The notes: a model not told the origin generated them from the letters alone. A stretch of DNA of 64,000 nt from Bradyrhizobium sediminis (GCF_018736085.1 NZ_CP076134.1:806001-870000); one strand, 5' to 3'. Positions 19,604 through 31,760 are shown, numbered from the stretch's first letter. Numbers and translations are program-made.

Positions 19604-20164
19604 TTATGGCAACTTGTCGTAGCCCTCGCCGATCCCGTTCAAGCTGAGCGGGAATCCGATGCCCTCTTCCGGGGTCTCGAAGATAATGAAGGTTGCTGTC
19701 TTGGCGGTGCGGAGCTGGCCGAGCAGCTTGTCGTCCATCACCACTTCGGCGACGCAGCCGTTGGGCAGGCAGCGGACAAATCCGGCGCGGCCGACGTCGA
19801 CATTGTCGAGTTTCAGGCCGAGGCCGGAGGGCAGCAGCACCCCGAGCGGCGCCACCACCCGCATCAGCTTGCTCTTCTGGTCGGCGGTTTTCAGCACGAT
19901 CACGGTGAGGCCGGCATTGGAGCGGTCTTCCGCCACCACGCTCTGGATCAGGGCGCATTGCTCGCCTTGGGCACCCGGCGGGGTGTCGCAGCGGATCTGC
20001 CAGTCGCCATGGACCGAGCGCACCGCGCCTTGCGCGCTGGCGGCCGCAGTCAGGCCGAGCAGAAGTGCGGCGGCGAGGCCTGCGGCGCCCAGCCCGCTGA
20101 AGGCGGCCGGAAATATATTGCCGAAGCGTGCCGCGCTTCTCGCCCTGTGTTTCGAAAGCCCCAT
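19604..20164 (-). CDS. invasion associated locus B family protein
   Basis: A 186-residue exported protein. A long N-terminal hydrophobic signal (residues about 20-45, LAAALLLGLTAAASAQ) precedes the IalB/DUF1176-like domain: VHGDWQIRCDTPPGAQGEQCALIQSV, then VGRAGFVRCLPNGCVAEVVMD with the two conserved cysteine pairs. IalB-type proteins are periplasmic and linked to host contact or oxidative/cell-envelope functions, but the exact role is unknown. ATG 20164 gives the signal peptide directly. Its last codons are duplicated at 17799-17838. Divergent from the cox operon. Confidence 0.85.
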   Translation of the reverse strand: MGLSKHRARSAARFGNIFPAAFSGLGAAGLAAALLLGLTAAASAQGAVRSVHGDWQIRCDTPPGAQGEQCALIQSVVAEDRSNAGLTVIVLKTADQKSKLMRVVAPLGVLLPSGLGLKLDNVDVGRAGFVRCLPNGCVAEVVMDDKLLGQLRTAKTATFIIFETPEEGIGFPLSLNGIGEGYDKLP

Positions 20165-20606
20165 CCGGGTCAATCCCTTGTTTCCCTTAAGGCTCGGTCC
20201 GAGCCATGGACTGATACGGCAATGACGGCGCCTTGAAGGCGATCTTCGAGGCCTCTGCGCCGGGACAGGCCGCTCCGAGGCCGGCGAATCAGGTTCCTGT
20301 GGAGCATCTCGTCTGTGCCTACATCGGGTAATCCGGCTGTCAAGCGCCGTCGGGGTACAAAAATGGGACTTTGGCCTGACTTCACGGGAAAATGCGACGT
20401 CGTCAGAATCGCTGGTGATGCCTCGCAACTGCATTGCGAGAGGCTGAGAATTATGGTTTGAGAGGCTGGATTTCGACGCGTTCTAGCGATCTGGCCCCGG
20501 TACTTCTAAAGTACCTCCCAAGGCCGTTTGTCAGGGGGCGGATCGTGCAGCATTTCCCGCCATCCGGCGGAATGCTTTGGGGATTTATCAAGGGAGCGCG
20601 AGCGGC
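20165..20606. other. 442-bp divergent promoter region between locus B gene and cox operon
   Basis: No gene is seen. It must hold the promoters for the minus-strand locus B gene and the plus-strand cox operon. The one clear structure is the inverted repeat CTCGCAA-5 nt-TTGCGAG at 20422-20440, about 170 bp before coxB, which could be an operator or hairpin; a smaller GTACTT ... AAGTAC repeat lies near 20500. No promoter boxes were identified with confidence. Confidence 0.5.
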
Positions 20607-23161
<2,555 letters not shown>

Positions 23162-23218
23162 TGAAGGAAAGCGCGGCGCGTCGATCGCGCCGCGTCTGTT
23201 AGGGAAGCGAGACCAGTC

Positions 23219-24157
23219 TTGTCGGTTGTTGATCACAACGCCATCGAACTATCGCCTCGGATTTCGGAGGCCGATGTCGCCGACTACATCGCGCTGCTGA
23301 AGCCGCGGGTGATGTCGCTGGTGATCTTCACCGCGCTGGTTGGCCTGATGATCGCGCCCGGCCATGTGCACCCGGTGCTGGCTTTCACCTCGATCCTTTG
23401 CATCGCGGTCGGCGCCGGTGCCTCCGGCGCGCTGAACATGGCCTATGAGGCTGACATCGACGCCAAGATGTCGCGCACCGCCAACCGGCCGATCCCGCGC
23501 GGGCGCGTCACGCAGGCTGAGGCGACGGCGTTCGGCATGACGCTGGCGTTCTTCTCGGTGATGACGCTCGGCATCCTGGTCAACTGGTTCGCCGGCGCGT
23601 TGCTGGCGTTCACGATCTTCTTCTACGTCGTGATCTACACCATGGCGCTGAAGCGCTGGACTGCGCAGAACATCGTGATCGGCGGCGCCGCCGGCGCGCT
23701 GCCGCCCGTGGTGGCGTGGGCGGCGGCGACCGGCTCGCTGTCGATGGAGCCGCTGCTGCTGTTCCTGATCATCTTCTTCTGGACCCCGCCGCATTTCTGG
23801 GCGCTGGCGCTGTTTCGCAGCGACGACTATGCCCGCGCCGGCATCCCGATGCTGCCCGTGGTCGCCGGGCCCGACGCGACCCGGCTGCAGATCCTGCTTT
23901 ACACTATCGTGCTGGTCGCGGTCGCGTTCGCGCCGTGGCCGCTCGGTTACTTCGACGCGGTCTATGGCGTGACCTCGCTGGTACTCGGCGCCGGCATGCT
24001 GGCGCTCGCGGTCAACGTCTACCGTCACCGCACCGGAAGCCGGGCACTGCGCGCCACCCGAAAGCTTTTCGCATTCTCGATTTTCTATCTGTTCGCGCTG
24101 TTCGCGACCTTGCTGCTCGAGGTCGTCGTCCATGCCGTCGCGCCGTCGATCTGGTAG
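23219..24157 (+). CDS. ctaB: haem O synthase (protoheme IX farnesyltransferase)
   Basis: A 312-residue integral membrane prenyltransferase of the UbiA superfamily that adds a farnesyl group to haem b, giving haem O, the precursor of haem A for CoxA. The first aspartate-rich motif is [23 protein letters not shown] around residue 73, and the second conserved region is [30 protein letters not shown]. Nine hydrophobic helices are visible. The start is TTG at 23219 ([15 protein letters not shown] follows), which keeps a normal N-terminus; no better start is in frame. Confidence 0.95.
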   Translation: MSVVDHNAIELSPRISEADVADYIALLKPRVMSLVIFTALVGLMIAPGHVHPVLAFTSILCIAVGAGASGALNMAYEADIDAKMSRTANRPIPRGRVTQAEATAFGMTLAFFSVMTLGILVNWFAGALLAFTIFFYVVIYTMALKRWTAQNIVIGGAAGALPPVVAWAAATGSLSMEPLLLFLIIFFWTPPHFWALALFRSDDYARAGIPMLPVVAGPDATRLQILLYTIVLVAVAFAPWPLGYFDAVYGVTSLVLGAGMLALAVNVYRHRTGSRALRATRKLFAFSIFYLFALFATLLLEVVVHAVAPSIW

Positions 24158-24175
24158 GGGGCGCATGGCGAGGCG

Positions 24176-24340
24176 ATGGATAACAAAGAAAAGCCGGATG
24201 GAATCGTCCTCACCGAGGCACAGAAGAAGAGCCGCCGTCAACGTTCGATCGCCATCGCGCTGGCGCTCGGCGTCCTCGTCGTTCTGTTTTTCGCGGTCAC
24301 CATGGTCAAGGGGACCGGCGTTCTAGTGCGGCCGACGTAA
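24176..24340 (+). CDS. small cox-operon membrane protein (CoxF-like)
   Basis: A 54-residue protein encoded between ctaB and cta[19 protein letters not shown], a basic SRRQR stretch, then one membrane helix ([20 protein letters not shown]) and a short outside tail ending [10 protein letters not shown]. Small single-helix proteins at this place in rhizobial and Rhodopseudomonas cox operons are often called CoxF and are presumed to help oxidase assembly. The reading frame, the 18-bp spacing after ctaB and the 5-bp spacing before ctaG all support a real gene. Confidence 0.8.
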   Translation: MDNKEKPDGIVLTEAQKKSRRQRSIAIALALGVLVVLFFAVTMVKGTGVLVRPT

Positions 24341-24345
24341 TCGAC

Positions 24346-25002
24346 ATGGAGACCAAACCGACGATGCCGCAGGCGCCGACCACGAACCACGAGGCGAATC
24401 CGCGCCGGGTAGCGCTGCGCGGCCTTGGCCGCGACGCGGCAGTGGCTGCGGTCTGCGGCCTGGTCGTGGTGCTGATGGTCGGTGCGGCCTACGCTGCGGT
24501 GCCGTTCTACAACTGGTTCTGCCGCACCACCGGCTACAACGGCACCACCCAGGTCGCGACCTCGGCGCCGGCGGGCGCGCCGCTGACGCGCAAGATCGCG
24601 GTGCGCTTCGACGCCAATGTCGGGGCCGGGCTGCCGTGGAAGTTCGAGCCGGAGCAGACCGAGATCGAGGTCAGGATCGGCGAAGTCGTCACGGTGTTCT
24701 ATACCGTGACCAATCAATCGGCCCGGACAACAACCGGGCAGGCCGCCTATAATGTGGCGCCGCTGACGGTCGGGGCGTATTTCCAGAAGCTCAACTGTTT
24801 CTGCTTTACCGATCAGACCATGGCTCCGGGCGAGAAGCGCGAGATGCCGGTGGTGTTCTACGTCGATCCGGCGCTTGCCGCGGACAGCGAGAACGACGGC
24901 TTGGGCACCATCACCCTGTCCTATACCTTCTACCCCGTGCGCGAACCGACGCCGAAGCCGCTGGCGGCGAGCGAACTGGATAAACGCAAGGGCAACCTCT
25001 GA
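24346..25002 (+). CDS. ctaG: cytochrome c oxidase assembly protein CtaG/Cox11
   Basis: A 218-residue copper chaperone that delivers copper to CuB of subunit I. One membrane anchor (about 30-52, [21 protein letters not shown]) is followed by [15 protein letters not shown] and a periplasmic Cox11 beta domain with the copper-binding motif LNCFCFTDQ near residue 150. The C-terminal ITLSYTFYP strand is also typical. Starts 5 bp after the small membrane protein gene. Confidence 0.96.
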   Translation: METKPTMPQAPTTNHEANPRRVALRGLGRDAAVAAVCGLVVVLMVGAAYAAVPFYNWFCRTTGYNGTTQVATSAPAGAPLTRKIAVRFDANVGAGLPWKFEPEQTEIEVRIGEVVTVFYTVTNQSARTTTGQAAYNVAPLTVGAYFQKLNCFCFTDQTMAPGEKREMPVVFYVDPALAADSENDGLGTITLSYTFYPVREPTPKPLAASELDKRKGNL

Positions 25003-25094
25003 TCGCCGGAGTCCCCAGCAATGAGGATCCCGGGATTTGATTTTTGAGACGAATGCGTGCCGAATGGCACCGCACCGCTAACGGAGAGACCGCA

Positions 25095-25952
25095 ATGGCT
25101 ACGGCGCACGTCAAGCACCACGACTACCACCTCGTCGATCCGAGCCCGTGGCCGGTCGTCGGCTCGGTATCGGCCTTCATCATGGCCGTCGGCGCGGTCA
25201 CCTGGATGCATCATATGTTCGCCGCCGCCCCGATCGTTTTCGGCGTCGGCACCATCGGCGTGCTCTACACCATGGTGAGCTGGTGGGCGGATGTGATCCG
25301 CGAAGCCCAGTACAAGGGCGATCACACCCGCGTGGTGCAAATCAGCCATCGCTACGGCATGATCCTGTTCATCGCTTCCGAAGTGATGTTCTTCGTCGCC
25401 TGGTTCTGGGCGTTCTTCAACTCGGCGCTGTTCCCCGGCGATCCCGTTCACGCCACCCGCGAGGCGCTGTTCGGCGGTGTGTGGCCGCCCAAGGGCATCG
25501 AGACCTTCGATCCCTGGCATCTGCCGTTGTTGAATACGCTGATCCTGCTGACATCGGGCACCACGGTCACCTGGGCGCATCACGCGCTGCTGGAGAACGA
25601 CCGCCAGGGCCTGAAATACGGCCTGATCCTGACGATCCTGCTCGGGGCGGCCTTCACCTGCGTGCAGGCCTATGAATACGCCCACGCTGCGTTCTCGTTT
25701 GCCGGCAACATCTACGGCGCGACCTTCTTCATGGCGACCGGCTTCCACGGCTTCCACGTGCTGGTCGGCACCATCTTCCTGATCGTCTGCCTGATTCGCG
25801 CCTATGCCGGGCATTTCACGCCGAAGCAGCATCTCGGCTTCGAATTCGCCGCCTGGTATTGGCATTTCGTCGACGTGGTGTGGTTGTTCCTGTTCATCTG
25901 CGTCTATGTCTGGGGTGGCGGCGCGGAATCCATGGCCCACGCCGCGCACTGA
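25095..25952 (+). CDS. coxC: cytochrome c oxidase subunit III
   Basis: A 285-residue membrane subunit with seven helices. Family features are the [16 protein letters not shown] start, [37 protein letters not shown] and the C-terminal [19 protein letters not shown] with the conserved [13 protein letters not shown] 25095 is preceded by GGAGAGACC. Followed by a terminator-like hairpin. Confidence 0.96.
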   Translation: MATAHVKHHDYHLVDPSPWPVVGSVSAFIMAVGAVTWMHHMFAAAPIVFGVGTIGVLYTMVSWWADVIREAQYKGDHTRVVQISHRYGMILFIASEVMFFVAWFWAFFNSALFPGDPVHATREALFGGVWPPKGIETFDPWHLPLLNTLILLTSGTTVTWAHHALLENDRQGLKYGLILTILLGAAFTCVQAYEYAHAAFSFAGNIYGATFFMATGFHGFHVLVGTIFLIVCLIRAYAGHFTPKQHLGFEFAAWYWHFVDVVWLFLFICVYVWGGGAESMAHAAH

Positions 25953-25976
25953 TCCGTAAGCCAATATGCTACAAGG

Positions 25977-26000
25977 GGGCGGCCGCGGGGCCGCCCTTTT
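25977..26000 (+). terminator. rho-independent terminator/attenuator after coxC
   Basis: Stem GGGCGGCC / GGCCGCCC with loop GCGG and a following TTTT. It lies 10 bp before the DUF983 start, so it may only partly end the cox transcript. Confidence 0.7.
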
Positions 26001-26009
26001 GCTATCCGA

Positions 26010-26417
26010 ATGACGAAAGACCAGAGCATGCCCGACGAGACCTTGCCCACGCTGGCGCAGAGCGCGATGCGCGGCCTTGCCTGCAAATGTCCGCGCTGCG
26101 GCAAGGGCAAACTGTATGCCGGGTTCCTCAATCTGCGGCCGAACTGCGAGGCCTGCGGGCTCAACTATGCCTTCATCGACGCCGGCGACGGGCCGGCGAT
26201 TTTCATCATCATGATCGCCGGCGCCATCGTCGTCGGCTGCGCTTTGATCGTGGAAGTGAAATACCAGCCGCCGTTCTGGCTGCACGCCGTGCTTTGGCTG
26301 CCGTTGATTCTCGCAACCACGCTGCTGCCGCTGCGCGCGATGAAATCGCTGCTGATCGCGCTGCAGTTTCATCACAAGGCGGCGCCGGGCCGGCTGATCG
26401 ACCGCGAGCCGAAATGA
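26010..26417 (+). CDS. DUF983 zinc-ribbon membrane protein
   Basis: A 135-residue protein. The N-terminal part has two CxxC pairs (CKCPRCGKGKLY and CEACGLNY) as in a zinc ribbon, followed by two membrane helices (about 60-82 and 90-110). DUF983 proteins sit in alphaproteobacterial cox operons beside SURF1 and are thought to help oxidase assembly, but no mechanism is known. Its TGA overlaps the ATG of the SURF1 gene in ATGA, so the two are probably translationally coupled. Confidence 0.85.
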   Translation: MTKDQSMPDETLPTLAQSAMRGLACKCPRCGKGKLYAGFLNLRPNCEACGLNYAFIDAGDGPAIFIIMIAGAIVVGCALIVEVKYQPPFWLHAVLWLPLILATTLLPLRAMKSLLIALQFHHKAAPGRLIDREPK

Positions 26418-27181
26418 CCGGGATGACTGCGCCACGGCGCAATGTCGCGGGACTGGGTGTTTTCACGCTCGCGGTGGTGGCGCTGCTTGTCGGCCTCGGA
26501 CTGTGGCAGCTGCAGCGCCGGGTCGAAAAGCACGCCTTGATCGCGGCCCTGACCGAACGTCTGGCTGCCGCAACTGTGGCGCTGCCGCAGCCTTCGCAAT
26601 GGAATACGCTGACGCCGGAGCGGGATGAATTCCGCCGCGTCCGTTTCTCGGCGACCTATCAGCCCCGTCCGGATGCGATGGTCTACAGTTCCGGCTCGTC
26701 GGTGCGCGACGACGTCACCGGCCCCGGCACCTGGGCTTTCCTGCCCGCGAGCCTGCCGACCGGCGAGACCGTCGTGATCAATGCCGGCTTCGTGCAGAAC
26801 ACGATGCAGGATCGCGCCCAGCAGGATCGCGCGGTGACGCGGCTGGTCACGGGCGTGCAGGTCACGCTGACCGGTTACATCCGTTTTCCGGAAACCGCGG
26901 GCGCGCTGACGCCGCCGGAGAATCCCGCCAAGCGGCTGTGGTTTACCCGGGATCATCTGGCGATGGCGCGCTCGCTCGGCTGGGCTGAGGGGGGCAGGCC
27001 GATCGCACCGTTCTACATCGACCTGGAAGCGCCGGCGCCGGAGAGCGGCATCCCAAAACCCGGACCGCTCACGGTCCATCTCAAGGACGACCACCTGTAC
27101 TATGCCATCACCTGGTTCGGACTGGCGGGCGCGGTGGCGTTCGCTTTCGCCGCGTGGCTGCGCGCGCAACGGCGGACCTAG
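26414..27181 (+). CDS. SURF1 family cytochrome oxidase biogenesis protein
   Basis: A 255-residue protein that in this family helps insert haem a into subunit I. It has the classic SURF1 topology: an N-terminal helix (GVFTLAVVALLVGLGLWQLQRR), a periplasmic body (with GPGTWAFLPASLPTGETVVINAGFV and RLWFTRDHLAMA), and a C-terminal helix after HLYYAITWFGLAGAVAFAFAAW. ATG 26414 overlaps the DUF983 stop. Last gene of the oxidase cluster. Confidence 0.92.
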   Translation: MTGMTAPRRNVAGLGVFTLAVVALLVGLGLWQLQRRVEKHALIAALTERLAAATVALPQPSQWNTLTPERDEFRRVRFSATYQPRPDAMVYSSGSSVRDDVTGPGTWAFLPASLPTGETVVINAGFVQNTMQDRAQQDRAVTRLVTGVQVTLTGYIRFPETAGALTPPENPAKRLWFTRDHLAMARSLGWAEGGRPIAPFYIDLEAPAPESGIPKPGPLTVHLKDDHLYYAITWFGLAGAVAFAFAAWLRAQRRT

Positions 27182-27446
27182 ATCGGTCCGCGACGTCGGC
27201 CTTCCGTAATGCGAGCGCGGAAATCGAGCTTGCGGCCTTCCTGGCGAAATACCCGGGATGACGGGGTTGCGCGCTACCATCGCAGGTGCCGGTCCTGATC
27301 CGGCGCGCGATGCGCAGGGAGCGGAAAGAAGCGGTTTCCACTTGAGCTGAAAACGCTTTATGGTGCCGCTCGATTTCGCCGCAGGCGGGATAAATTATCA
27401 ATTAGAATCAAAGGTTTGACGGAAGGTCGGGCTTTTGGAGGGTGGT

Positions 27447-28865
27447 TTGACGCGGTACATTTCGACGCGGGGGGAAGCCCCCACGCTAGGTTTCTGCGAT
27501 GTGATGCTGACCGGGCTCGCCCGTGACGGCGGCCTCTACGTGCCCGAAACATGGCCGCAGCTTTCGCCGGAAACCATCGCCGCCTTCTTCGGCCGGCCCT
27601 ATTGGGAAGTCGCGGTCGAGGTGATCCGCCCCTTCATCGGCGGCGAGATCTCCGATGCCGATCTCGGGCGCATGGCGAACGAGGCCTACGCCACGTTCCG
27701 CCATCCCGCCGTGGTGCCGCTCGACCAGATCGGTCCCAATCAATTCCTGCTGGAGCTGTTTCACGGGCCGACGCTCGCGTTCAAGGACGTGGCGATGCAG
27801 CTGATCTCGCGGCTGATGGATCACGTGCTCGCCAAACGCGCCCAGCGCACCACCATCGTGGTCGCGACCTCGGGCGATACCGGCGGCGCCGCGGTCGATG
27901 CCTTCGCTGGTGCCGACAATGTCGATCTGGTCGTGCTGTTTCCGCACGGCCGCATCTCCGACGTGCAGCGGCGGATGATGACGACGGCGGGTGCCAGCAA
28001 CGTTCATGCGCTCGCCATCGAAGGCACCTTCGACGATTGCCAGGCGATCGTGAAGGGGCTGTTCAATCATCACAGCTTTCGCGATTCCGTCGCGCTGTCG
28101 GGCGTCAACTCCATCAACTGGGCGCGGATCGTCGCGCAGGCGGTGTATTATTTCACCTCGGCGGTCGCGCTCGGAGCGCCGGCGCGGACGGTGGATTTCA
28201 CCGTGCCGACCGGGAATTTCGGCGACATCTTTGCCGGCTACGTCGCCAAGCGGATGGGCTTACCCGTCCGCTGGCTGCGCATCGCCGCCAACATCAACGA
28301 TATCCTGCCGCGCACGCTCAAGACCGGCATCTATGAAGTGCGCGAGGTCCATGCGTCGGCCTCGCCGTCGATGGACATCCAGGTCTCCTCGAATTTCGAA
28401 CGGTTGTTGTTCGAGGCGAGCGGCCGCGATGCGGCCAGTGTGCGCCGGCTGATGGCGTCGCTGAAGCAGTCCGGACGTTTCGTGCTGCCCGATGCGACCC
28501 TGGCGGCGATCCGCGAGGAATTCGATGCCGGCCGCGCCGACGAAACCGAAACCGCGGCCGCGATCCGTGCCGCCTGGCGCGAGGCCGGCGATCTCGTCGA
28601 TCCGCATACCGCAGTGGCGCTGGCAGTGGCGGATCGCGACACCCCGGATTCGAAGATTCCCAACATCGTGCTGTCGACCGCGCACGCGGCGAAGTTCCCC
28701 GACGCGGTGGAAGCTGCTTGCGGCGTGCGGCCGGAACTGCCGGCCTGGCTCGAGGGTTTGATGACCAAGCCTGAGCACATCACGGTCATGAAGAACGACC
28801 AGGTCGAGGTCGAGCGGTTCGTGCTGTCGGTCAGCCGTGCCGCGAAGCAAGGAGTTGCCGGATGA
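27447..28865 (+). CDS. thrC: threonine synthase
   Basis: A 472-residue PLP enzyme that converts O-phosphohomoserine to threonine. RYISTRGEAPTLGFCDVML opens the protein; ELFHGPTLAFKDVAMQL carries the PLP lysine (Lys113); ATSGDTGGAAVDAF is the phosphate-binding loop and NSINWARIVAQAVYYF the family motif. Length fits the bacterial/yeast-type long class. TTG 27447 with GGAGGG about 8 nt upstream is preferred over TTG 27435. Its stop overlaps the peptidase gene start. Confidence 0.94.
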   Translation: MTRYISTRGEAPTLGFCDVMLTGLARDGGLYVPETWPQLSPETIAAFFGRPYWEVAVEVIRPFIGGEISDADLGRMANEAYATFRHPAVVPLDQIGPNQFLLELFHGPTLAFKDVAMQLISRLMDHVLAKRAQRTTIVVATSGDTGGAAVDAFAGADNVDLVVLFPHGRISDVQRRMMTTAGASNVHALAIEGTFDDCQAIVKGLFNHHSFRDSVALSGVNSINWARIVAQAVYYFTSAVALGAPARTVDFTVPTGNFGDIFAGYVAKRMGLPVRWLRIAANINDILPRTLKTGIYEVREVHASASPSMDIQVSSNFERLLFEASGRDAASVRRLMASLKQSGRFVLPDATLAAIREEFDAGRADETETAAAIRAAWREAGDLVDPHTAVALAVADRDTPDSKIPNIVLSTAHAAKFPDAVEAACGVRPELPAWLEGLMTKPEHITVMKNDQVEVERFVLSVSRAAKQGVAG

Positions 28866-30151
28866 GCGTCGACGTCACCAAGCTTCCCTCCGGCCTCACG
28901 GTGATTACCGACACCATGCCGCATCTGGAAACCGCGGCGCTCGGGGTATGGGCCGGTGTCGGCGGGCGCGACGAAAAGCCGAACGAGCACGGCATTTCGC
29001 ATCTCCTGGAACACATGGCCTTCAAGGGCACCACTCGGCGCAGCTCGCGGGAGATCGTCGAGGAAATCGAGGCGGTCGGCGGCGATCTCAACGCCGGTAC
29101 CTCGACCGAGACCACGGCCTATTACGCCCGCGTGATGAAGGCCGACGTGCCGCTGGCGCTGGACGTGCTCTCCGACATTCTCGCCAATCCGTCTTTCGTG
29201 CCGGATGAACTCGAGCGCGAAAAGAGCGTCATCGTGCAGGAGATCGGCGCCGCGCAGGATACGCCCGACGACGTGGTGTTCGAACATCTCAACGAGCTGT
29301 GTTTCCCGGATCAGCCGATGGGCCGCTCGCTATTGGGAACGGCAAAGACCCTGAAGGGTTTCAATCGCGATACGCTGCGCGGCTACCTTTCGACGCATTA
29401 TCGCGCTCCGGACATGGTGGTGGCGGCCGCCGGCGCGGTCGATCACAAGCGGGTGGTGGAGGAAGTGACGCAGCGCTTCGCCAGCTTCGAAGGCCCGGCC
29501 GCACCCAGGCCGCAAGCCGCGATGTTCGGCAAGGGCGGCTCCCGCGTGGTGCATCGCGACCTCGAGCAGGCGCACCTGACGCTGGCGCTCGAGGGGGTGC
29601 CGCAGACCGATCTGTCGCTGTTCTCGCTGCAGGTGTTCACCAACACGCTGGGCGGCGGGATGTCGTCGCGGCTGTTCCAGGAAGTGCGCGAAAAGCGCGG
29701 GCTGTGCTATTCGATCTACACCTTCCATGCGCCCTATGCCGATACCGGCTTCTTCGGGCTCTACACCGGCACCGACCCGGGCGATGCGCCCGAGATGATG
29801 GAAGTGATCGTCGACGTCATCAACGATGCCGTCGAGACGCTGACCGAAGCCGAGATCGCGCGCGCCAAGGCGCAGATGAAGGCGGGGCTGTTGATGGCGC
29901 TGGAAAGCTGCTCCTCGCGCGCCGAACAGCTGGCCCGCCACGTTCTGGCCTATGGCCGCCCGCTGACGGTGGAAGAGCTGGTGGCCCGAATCGACGCGGT
30001 CAGCATGGAATCGACGCGCAACGCCGCCCGCGCCCTGCTGTCGCGCAGCCGGCCGGCGGTGGTGGCACTCGGCAGCGGCAGGGGTCTGGACACGGCGGTG
30101 GGTTTTGCGGAAGGATTGACCCGGTCGAAGGCCAAGGCGCTGCTGCATTAG
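28862..30151 (+). CDS. M16 family zinc metallopeptidase
   Basis: A 429-residue processing-peptidase-like protein. The inverted zinc motif HLLEH is at residues 47-51 and the downstream glutamate is in the TETTAYYARV region/LEREKSVIVQEI; the second half repeats the M16 fold without zinc ligands (QAHLTLALEGVPQTD, GLCYSIYTFHAPYADTGFFGLY). It is close to mitochondrial processing peptidase beta and to bacterial PqqL/YmxG-type proteins. ATGA overlap with thrC suggests cotranscription, an arrangement common in this group with no known functional link. Confidence 0.92.
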   Translation: MSVDVTKLPSGLTVITDTMPHLETAALGVWAGVGGRDEKPNEHGISHLLEHMAFKGTTRRSSREIVEEIEAVGGDLNAGTSTETTAYYARVMKADVPLALDVLSDILANPSFVPDELEREKSVIVQEIGAAQDTPDDVVFEHLNELCFPDQPMGRSLLGTAKTLKGFNRDTLRGYLSTHYRAPDMVVAAAGAVDHKRVVEEVTQRFASFEGPAAPRPQAAMFGKGGSRVVHRDLEQAHLTLALEGVPQTDLSLFSLQVFTNTLGGGMSSRLFQEVREKRGLCYSIYTFHAPYADTGFFGLYTGTDPGDAPEMMEVIVDVINDAVETLTEAEIARAKAQMKAGLLMALESCSSRAEQLARHVLAYGRPLTVEELVARIDAVSMESTRNAARALLSRSRPAVVALGSGRGLDTAVGFAEGLTRSKAKALLH

Positions 30152-30204
30152 CCCGTTGTTTTGACGCTTGCGGCGTCGGGGTTCGGGCAGGGGAGTTTTG
30201 AGGC

Positions 30205-30792
30205 ATGGCCCTGTTTCGTTTGCCATCCAGCGGACCGCCCGCGCTCGCCCCGCGCGGCCATGGCCTGTTGCTCCGCGCGCCGCAAATGTCCGATTTCCCG
30301 CAATGGGCGCAGCTGCGCGAATCAAGCCGGGCCTACCTGACCCCGTGGGAGCCGATCTGGCCGTCCGACGACCTGACCCGCTCCGGCTTCCGGCGAAGGT
30401 TGCGCCGCTATGCCGAAGACATTGCGGCCGACCGTTCCTATCCCTTCATCGTGTTCCGGGAGTCCGACGGCGCCATGATCGGCGGCGTGACGCTGGCGAA
30501 TGTGCGGCGCGGCATCGTGCAGGCCGGCACCATCGGCTACTGGGTCGGAGAACCCCATGCCCATCGCGGCTATATGACGGCGGCGCTGCGGGTGCTGTTG
30601 CCGTCGCTGTTCGGCGAGCTCAATCTGCATCGCGTCGAGGCCGCCTGCATTCCCTCCAATGCGCCGTCGATCCGGGTGCTGGAGAAATGCGGCTTCACCC
30701 GCGAAGGACTGGCGCGACGCTATCTCTGCATCAACGGTGTCTGGCAGGACCACCTTCTGTTCGGCCTGCTGCATGAGGATTTTCGCGGCTAA
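30205..30792 (+). CDS. GNAT family acetyltransferase (RimJ/RimL type)
   Basis: A 195-residue N-acetyltransferase. Conserved regions are LRAPQMSDFPQWAQLRESSRAYL, MIGGVTLANVRRG, GYWVGEPHAHRGYMTAALRVLL (motif A, acetyl-CoA pyrophosphate loop), HRVEAACIPSNAPSIRVLEKCGF and the terminal WQDHLLFGLL. That is the RimJ/RimL ribosomal-protein alanine acetyltransferase pattern, so the probable target is an N-terminal alanine or similar amine; the true substrate is unknown. Starts 53 bp after the peptidase. Confidence 0.88.
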   Translation: MALFRLPSSGPPALAPRGHGLLLRAPQMSDFPQWAQLRESSRAYLTPWEPIWPSDDLTRSGFRRRLRRYAEDIAADRSYPFIVFRESDGAMIGGVTLANVRRGIVQAGTIGYWVGEPHAHRGYMTAALRVLLPSLFGELNLHRVEAACIPSNAPSIRVLEKCGFTREGLARRYLCINGVWQDHLLFGLLHEDFRG

Positions 30793-31007
30793 TCCCGGTT
30801 CATGCGCCTTTTGGGCGCCTTTGGTTCGCCGCCATTGCCCTGCTATAAGGCGGAGCGTTTTCGAGCGAAGTGGCTGCCGGTTCGCGTCAGGAAGACGCGA
30901 CAGAAATAGAGACTGGAGCCGCGGTTCTGATCCGGTCAGGACCGAGGCTCGGGGACGAAGGTCAGAACGCGGAATATGCCAGGGGACGTCGCATGGAGGA
31001 TAAGCCT

Positions 31008-31661
31008 GTGATCATGACGGCCGCGCGGCCGGGCAGGTCTCGCCGGACCGCGATCGTGGCTGCGATCTCATTCGCAATGGGCTGCAACATGCTCGCCTCG
31101 CCGGCATCGTCGCAGTCGCTCACCGATCGCTTCAAGAGCCTGTTCGGCGGCAAGTCGGAGGAGGCCCCCGCCGGGGGAGCCCTGCCGAAAGCAGATGAAG
31201 CCCCGAGCGACCTCTTCTGTCCCCCGGTCAGCATTCGCGCCGGCGCTTCCACCTATCAGGTCGCCGCGCCGGGCAAGCAGCCGGTAGGCAATGACCTGCG
31301 CTTCCAGGCGACCATCACCCGCACCGCGCGCGATTGCACCTATAACAGCGGCGAGATCACTGCACGGATCGGCATTCAGGGCCGCGTCATCGCCGGTCCG
31401 GCCGGGGCGCCGGCCAGCGTCGAAATCCCGCTGCGTGTGGCGGTGGTGCAGTCCGGCGTGCAGGAAAAGACGATCGTCACCAAGGCCTACCGGACCTCGG
31501 TATCGATGTCCGAGGACGGCAGCGTGCCGTTCACTCTGGTTGCCGAGGATATCGTGTATCCGGCGCCGTCGGGCGCGGTCGGCGACACCTACGTATTCTA
31601 TATCGGCTTCGATCCGCAGGCCTTGAAGCCGGAGCCGAAGCCGCGAGCGAAGAAGAAGTAG
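31008..31661 (+). CDS. secreted hypothetical protein
   Basis: About 217 residues. A basic start (AARPGRSRRTA) leads into a hydrophobic signal segment (IVAAISFAMGCNMLASPASSQS), which resembles a poor lipobox around the cysteine or a signal peptidase I site after ASS. The mature part has a single cysteine in DLFCPPVSIRAGAS and another in ARDCTYNSGEI, a beta-rich body and a basic tail (EPKPRAKKK). No named family recognised; similar proteins are common in Bradyrhizobium. Start is uncertain: GTG 31008 has GGAGG about 9 nt upstream; ATG 31014 and ATG 30993 are in frame. Confidence 0.7.
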   Translation: MIMTAARPGRSRRTAIVAAISFAMGCNMLASPASSQSLTDRFKSLFGGKSEEAPAGGALPKADEAPSDLFCPPVSIRAGASTYQVAAPGKQPVGNDLRFQATITRTARDCTYNSGEITARIGIQGRVIAGPAGAPASVEIPLRVAVVQSGVQEKTIVTKAYRTSVSMSEDGSVPFTLVAEDIVYPAPSGAVGDTYVFYIGFDPQALKPEPKPRAKKK

Positions 31662-31694
31662 GCGTCTTGTTGTTGCCCGGTGCATGACGCATCC

Positions 31695-31735
31695 AGGGGC
31701 GTCATTCCCCGCGCATGCGGGGCATCCAGTACGCC
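31695..31735. repeat. partial palindromic intergenic repeat
   Basis: GCGTCATTCCCCGCGCATGC followed by GGGGCATCCAGTACGCCGG resembles one half of a dispersed rhizobial repeat (CGTCATTCCCCGCGCA... type). Only one half is present. Confidence 0.5.
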
Positions 31736-31760
31736 GGGCGGGGTGGGGATAGCCAACAAA

